Source: Hominisplanchenecus_A murintestinalis
GTDB taxonomy: Bacteria; Bacillota; Clostridia; Lachnospirales; Lachnospiraceae
Reading direction: 5' to 3'
Assembly: GCF_943193015.1 (NCBI RefSeq)
Contig: NZ_CALPCM010000005.1
Location: forward strand, 62,001 to 126,000
DNA length: 64,000 nt
Shown: piece after piece, positions 60,574 to 64,000 of the stretch
Numbering within the stretch: the first letter of the stretch is position 1
How the letters are laid out: every line of letters starts with the position of its first letter
Position numbers and translations under genes: made by a program
The notes under the pieces: model-generated
Told to the model about the DNA's origin: nothing
Database searches by the model: none
What the model saw: the letters and a program-made list of their open reading frames with translations, nothing else

Positions 60574-61860
60574 TTATTTATTTTCTAAAATTTTATCAAT
60601 GCTGACCAGCTTTACACTAAGGACAAAAATATCGGTTGCGATCGCCAGCTCTTCCGGTGTAGGGTAGGAAGGCGCGATACGGATATTGCTGTCCTGGGGG
60701 TCTTTTCCGTAGGGGAATGTGGCTCCTGCTCCTGTCATAACCAGCCCGGCTTCCTTTGCTTTTGCTACGATAGCTTTTGCACATCCTGGAAGGGCGTCGA
60801 AGGAAATGAAGTAACCGCCTCTTGGTTCAATCCAGTTTCCGATTTCCAGGCCGCCCAGCTCATGTTTCAGGCAGTTCAGTACGGTTTCAAATTTCGGGCG
60901 CAGGATTTCTGCATGTTTCCTCATATGCTGTACCATTCCGTGGATATCTTTGAAAAAGCGTACATGGCGGAGCTGATTCAGTTTATCATGGCCGATGGTC
61001 TGCATTGCCATTTGTTTTTTTATATATTCCAGGTTTGCTTTTGATGTTCCGATGGCTGCTACGCCTGAGCCTGGGAAACTTACTTTTGAAGTAGAGCAGA
61101 ATTTGTATACCATGTCGGGATGGCCTTCTTTTTTGCATTCCATCAGGATTTCAACCAGATTGTCCTGCTTGTCATCGTACAGATGGTGGATTCCGTAGGC
61201 GTTGTCCCAGTAGATGCGGAAATCTTCAGCTGCGGGATTCAGCCTTGCAAATCTGCGTACAGTTTCATCAGAGTATGTGGAACCCTGGGGATTCGAATAT
61301 TTCGGCACGCACCAGATACCTTTTACTGCCGGGTCGTTGTTTACATATTTTTCGACCAGATCCATATCCGGGCCGTCCGGTGTCATCGGGATATTTATCA
61401 TTTCGATTCCGAAATGCTCTGTAATCGTGAAATGCCTGTCATATCCGGGAACCGGACAGAGGAACTTCACTTTCTCTAATTTACACCAGGGAGTGCTGCC
61501 CATAACGCCGTGGGTCATGGAACGTGACACCGTATCATACATGATGTTCAGGCTGGAGTTTCCGTAAATAATGATATTGTCAGGGGAAACTTCTGTCATA
61601 TCGGCAAGCAGTTCTTTTGCTTCCCGGATGCCGTCCAGCACACCGTAGTTCCGGCAGTCCACGCCTTCTGAGCACTTTAAATCTGTCTCGCTGTTCAGTA
61701 CGTCCATCATTCCCATAGCCAAATCCAGCTGTGCGGCGGAAGGTTTTCCTCTGGACATATCCAGCTTCAGCCCTTTGGCTTTGACTTCTTTAAATTTTTC
61801 CTCCAGTACTGATTTTTCCTGAAGTAGTTCTTCCCTGCTCCTGTCCTTATACGCTGTCAT
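60574..61860 (-). CDS. Aminotransferase class I, type Ic (Asp/Ala group)
   Basis: A 428-residue PLP enzyme with the type Ic aminotransferase signature: N-terminal MTAYKDRSREELLQEK, GLKLDMSRGKPSAAQLDLA, YGNSSLNIMYD, PVPGYDRHF, CVPKYSNPQG, YWDNAYGIHHL, the PLP Lys in CSTSKVSFPGSGVAA near 246, and the C-terminal IRIAPSYPTPEELAIA. Family members transfer amino groups among Asp, Ala, Glu and related substrates; the exact pair cannot be read. Start 61860 follows AGAGGAGGACG; the frame is open 25 codons more. Own promoter. Confidence 0.9.
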   Translation of the reverse strand: MTAYKDRSREELLQEKSVLEEKFKEVKAKGLKLDMSRGKPSAAQLDLAMGMMDVLNSETDLKCSEGVDCRNYGVLDGIREAKELLADMTEVSPDNIIIYGNSSLNIMYDTVSRSMTHGVMGSTPWCKLEKVKFLCPVPGYDRHFTITEHFGIEMINIPMTPDGPDMDLVEKYVNNDPAVKGIWCVPKYSNPQGSTYSDETVRRFARLNPAAEDFRIYWDNAYGIHHLYDDKQDNLVEILMECKKEGHPDMVYKFCSTSKVSFPGSGVAAIGTSKANLEYIKKQMAMQTIGHDKLNQLRHVRFFKDIHGMVQHMRKHAEILRPKFETVLNCLKHELGGLEIGNWIEPRGGYFISFDALPGCAKAIVAKAKEAGLVMTGAGATFPYGKDPQDSNIRIAPSYPTPEELAIATDIFVLSVKLVSIDKILENK

Positions 61861-61891
61861 AATCGTCCTCCTCTTGAAATGTCTTTCTTGG

Positions 61892-61924
61892 AAATACACC
61901 TGTTTGTACAGGGTGTATTTTTTT
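61892..61924 (+). terminator. Terminator-like hairpin in the aminotransferase leader, oriented to the + strand
   Basis: AAATACAC-CTGT with ACAG-GTGTATTT (8 + 4 bp, one bulged base) followed on the + strand by seven T (61918-61924). It lies inside the minus-strand leader, so it would stop antisense transcription coming toward 62 kb; on the minus strand it is only a leader hairpin. Confidence 0.6.
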
Positions 61925-61934
61925 GCCCTTTGCA

Positions 61935-61963
61935 ATTTTATTACGCCCGGGGCGATTCGTCAA
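61935..61963 (-). promoter_or_regulatory. Sigma-A promoter of the aminotransferase gene
   Basis: Minus-strand TTGACG (61958-61963), 17-bp spacer, TAAAAT (61935-61940). Confidence 0.75.
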
Positions 61964-62043
61964 GTGTTTCTTAAGAGTTTTTCGACGGCTTCCTGCCGGG
62001 GGTTTGCATTTAGTCATAAAAGAAAGAATTAAGAAACGCATAA

Positions 62044-62072
62044 TTGAAATTTCCCGAAAAGGAGGCTATACT
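62044..62072 (+). promoter_or_regulatory. Sigma-A promoter of the GtrA-YfhO gene
   Basis: TTGAAA (62044-62049), 17-bp spacer, TATACT (62067-62072). Confidence 0.75.
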
Positions 62073-62120
62073 AGAGCAGACGTAGTTTTGCAGAACGTGA
62101 TTTGAGGAGAATGGATACAT

Positions 62121-64000
62121 ATGGAAAAATTTTTAAGGCAGATATTTGGGAATGAAGGGATTCGTTATATATTTTTCGGCGCATGTACTACGCTGGTGAA
62201 TGTAGGAGCGTATGCGGCGCAGAGATATCTTTTTGGGGTTGATGTAACGGCAGCCAATATGATTTCTATTGCATTGGCGATTTTGTTTGCCTATGTGGTA
62301 AATAAACAGTATGTGTTCAAAAGCAGGACAGCTTCTGTAAAAGAGCTTCTGGCTGAAGCGGCACAGTTTATCGGCATGCGCCTTGGCACAATGTTCCTGG
62401 AAGTGTTTGGCGTAGTGTTTTTAAGCAGTGTTTTCGGCATCGACGACATGGTTTCCAAGCTGGCGGTGCAGGCGGTAGTTTTGGCGCTTAATTACCTGTT
62501 TAGTAAGCTGTTTGTGTTTAATAAGGAAAAGAAGGAATTGCCGGAGTTGGAAAAGAAAGTGCAAAGGATACGGAGAAAATGCTGCTTTTGGGGTTTTACG
62601 ATCCCGGCTGTCGTTGTGACGGCGGCGTTTATAGGGAACGGTGTGTTTCCGTTTGGGGACAGAGGCGTGCTGATTATTGACTCCCTGCACCAGTATCTGC
62701 CGTTTTTTACGGAATTTCATGAAAAGCTGGTGAATTCAGAATCCCTGCTGTATTCTTTTGGCGGCGGGCTGGGCTATAATTTCTGGGCGACGATTGCGTA
62801 TTATCTGGCAAGCCCGATGAATTTTCTGGTGAGCCTGTTCCCAAAGGAACATATGATGGATGTGATGGCGCTTTTTATTGTGTTGAAAATCGGTTTGTGC
62901 GGTTTGACCATGACCTGGTATTTTACAGAGCATGACAGAGGAAGGAGCTATTACCCGATTGCGTTCGGTACGATGTTTGGGCTGAGCAGCTTTATCATCG
63001 GTTACTATTTTAATCTAATGTGGCTGGAGAGTATCGCGATGCTTCCGCTTGTAATGCGGGGGATTGAACGGATTGTTAAGGATGAAAAGAAAAAATCTCT
63101 TTACTGTCTGGCGTTGTTTTATGCTCTGTACTGTAATTATTATATCGGCTTTATGCTGTGTCTTTTTTCCTGCCTGTATTTTCTGGTACAGTGGGTTTCT
63201 GCCCGGAAAGTGGAAGGGAAGAGAGTCCTGGATTCCTGCCTGACATTTGGATGGTATTCACTTCTTGCCGGGGGAATGGCGGCGATTATTTTGCTGCCTG
63301 CATTTGTGGGGCTGGGAACTACGGAGTCGGCGCAGAACAGTTTTCCGTCTCCGTTGAAATTTTATGTGGAAAATCTTTCCCAGCTTACCAGCCATTTTGC
63401 ATTTGTGGAGCCAATTAATATTGCGGATGACCAGATTGGAGTCAATGCATTTTGCGGCACGGTGACGATGATTCTGGGATGTCTGTATGCTCTGGATAAG
63501 AGACGGAGCATACGGGAGAGGGCTTCGAAACTGCTGCTGATAGGTTTTTTGTATGCGAGCTTTGACATTAATGTGCTGAATTTTATCTGGCATGGCTTTC
63601 ATGTGCAGAATGGACTTCCGAACCGCTTTGCATTTATTTATATTGCTATGCTGCTTTCCGTGGGGTTTGATGTGATGACAGACTTGCGGAGGCTCTCGTG
63701 GGAGCGGGTAGCAGTTGCGTGTGTGCCGCCTATGGGATTTGCAGTGTATTCAGCGTGGACAGGTCTGGGAGAACGGGAACCTTATGTCTATACGGCAGTT
63801 ATCGTGCTTCTGGCAGTTTACAGCGTTCTGCTGTTGCTGTACCGCAGCGGGAAGAAGATGGGGGAATATACATTCCGATGTGCGTTTATGTCCCTGGTGC
63901 TGGCAGAGATGACGGCTACAGGCGCGGTGGGCGTGTGTATGAACGGCACGGTGGGCAGAAGCACTTATGTAGATGAACAGAAAGCCTACGAAAAAATGAT
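62121..64000 (+). CDS. GtrA-YfhO fusion membrane protein, 3'-truncated by the window edge
   Basis: The frame is open from ATG 62121 (GAGGAG 11 nt upstream) to the window end, about 626 codons. Residues 1-140 are a complete GtrA-type four-helix domain (FLRQIFGNEGIRYIFFGACT, NKQYVFKSR), a family that flips or carries lipid-linked sugars. A short charged linker (KEKKELPELEKKVQRIRRK) leads to a YfhO-type multi-pass domain with GDRGVLIIDSLHQYLPFF near 180, the D-x3-Q-Y hallmark, and further helices. YfhO-type proteins are involved in glycosylation of lipoteichoic acid or other cell-wall polymers. The fusion couples sugar supply with transfer. Confidence 0.88.
   Translation, partial: MEKFLRQIFGNEGIRYIFFGACTTLVNVGAYAAQRYLFGVDVTAANMISIALAILFAYVVNKQYVFKSRTASVKELLAEAAQFIGMRLGTMFLEVFGVVFLSSVFGIDDMVSKLAVQAVVLALNYLFSKLFVFNKEKKELPELEKKVQRIRRKCCFWGFTIPAVVVTAAFIGNGVFPFGDRGVLIIDSLHQYLPFFTEFHEKLVNSESLLYSFGGGLGYNFWATIAYYLASPMNFLVSLFPKEHMMDVMALFIVLKIGLCGLTMTWYFTEHDRGRSYYPIAFGTMFGLSSFIIGYYFNLMWLESIAMLPLVMRGIERIVKDEKKKSLYCLALFYALYCNYYIGFMLCLFSCLYFLVQWVSARKVEGKRVLDSCLTFGWYSLLAGGMAAIILLPAFVGLGTTESAQNSFPSPLKFYVENLSQLTSHFAFVEPINIADDQIGVNAFCGTVTMILGCLYALDKRRSIRERASKLLLIGFLYASFDINVLNFIWHGFHVQNGLPNRFAFIYIAMLLSVGFDVMTDLRRLSWERVAVACVPPMGFAVYSAWTGLGEREPYVYTAVIVLLAVYSVLLLLYRSGKKMGEYTFRCAFMSLVLAEMTATGAVGVCMNGTVGRSTYVDEQKAYEKM

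Overview
The window looks like the chromosome of a spore-forming anaerobic clostridium, most likely a gut Lachnospiraceae member; this is an inference from gene content. Supporting content: a SCIFF ranthipeptide precursor, maturase and SecDF cluster, a fused SecDF, CotF-like coat proteins and a SpoVB-type flippase, rubrerythrin, an Rrf2-controlled ISC operon, the yicC-remA-gmk-rpoZ-rimO-pgsA-cinA housekeeping run, and very large secreted proteins with FN3/Big/FIVAR/LRR tails. Both window ends cut genes: a surface protein at the left and a GtrA-YfhO fusion at the right.

Layout. 1-3.2 kb: 3' part of a surface protein, its terminator, and a roughly 100-bp remnant of a group II intron placed directly after the terminator stem. 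3.4-8 kb: AI-2E family exporter, rho, a NusG-II/Gx-transporter pair and a CPBP protease. 8-14.2 kb: gltBD glutamate synthase operon with a clean sigma-A promoter. 14.2-14.6 kb: a gene-free stretch with its own minus-strand consensus promoter and a folded transcript, probably a stand-alone ncRNA. 14.7-16.8 kb: spoVB-like flippase plus two small coat proteins. 16.8-20.2 kb: iscR-iscS-iscU-mnmA, with a 25-bp near-palindrome over the start site as probable IscR operator; the operon links Fe-S assembly to tRNA thiolation. 20.4-23.8 kb: a divergent EF-G paralog and a trigger-factor-like lipoprotein. 23.9-31.2 kb: scfA (47 aa, six Cys), scfB radical SAM maturase, secDF, recJ and an unknown membrane protein; a multi-stem hairpin element lies between secDF and recJ.

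31-37 kb: Uma2-type pseudogene, rubrerythrin, DUF1461 membrane protein, leuS with a structured leader lacking T-box hallmarks, and an Rpn-type PD-(D/E)XK nuclease. 37-50 kb: two giant secreted proteins, a C1 (papain-like) peptidase and a GH123/DUF4091-like plus sialidase-like (BNR) fusion, flanking convergent rqcH. 50-55.3 kb: housekeeping operon yicC to cinA. 55.4-64 kb: an ABC exporter pair, a Sir2-like protein with a degenerate NAD site, a 46-aa charged peptide, tRNA-Gly(CCC), a CgeB-like glycosyltransferase, a type Ic aminotransferase and the GtrA-YfhO fusion.

The most unusual item is a 137-bp structured repeat present twice in inverted orientation (44696-44832 and 58933-59069). By my hand alignment the copies match at about 126 of 137 positions, with differences mostly in loops and linkers, suggesting a mobile or folded noncoding element. 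Other points of interest are the minus-strand ncRNA candidate, the hairpin element upstream of recJ, the group II intron scar, the Rrf2 operator and the two-glycosidase-like-module surface protein. All family calls come from reading motifs by eye; no searches were run.
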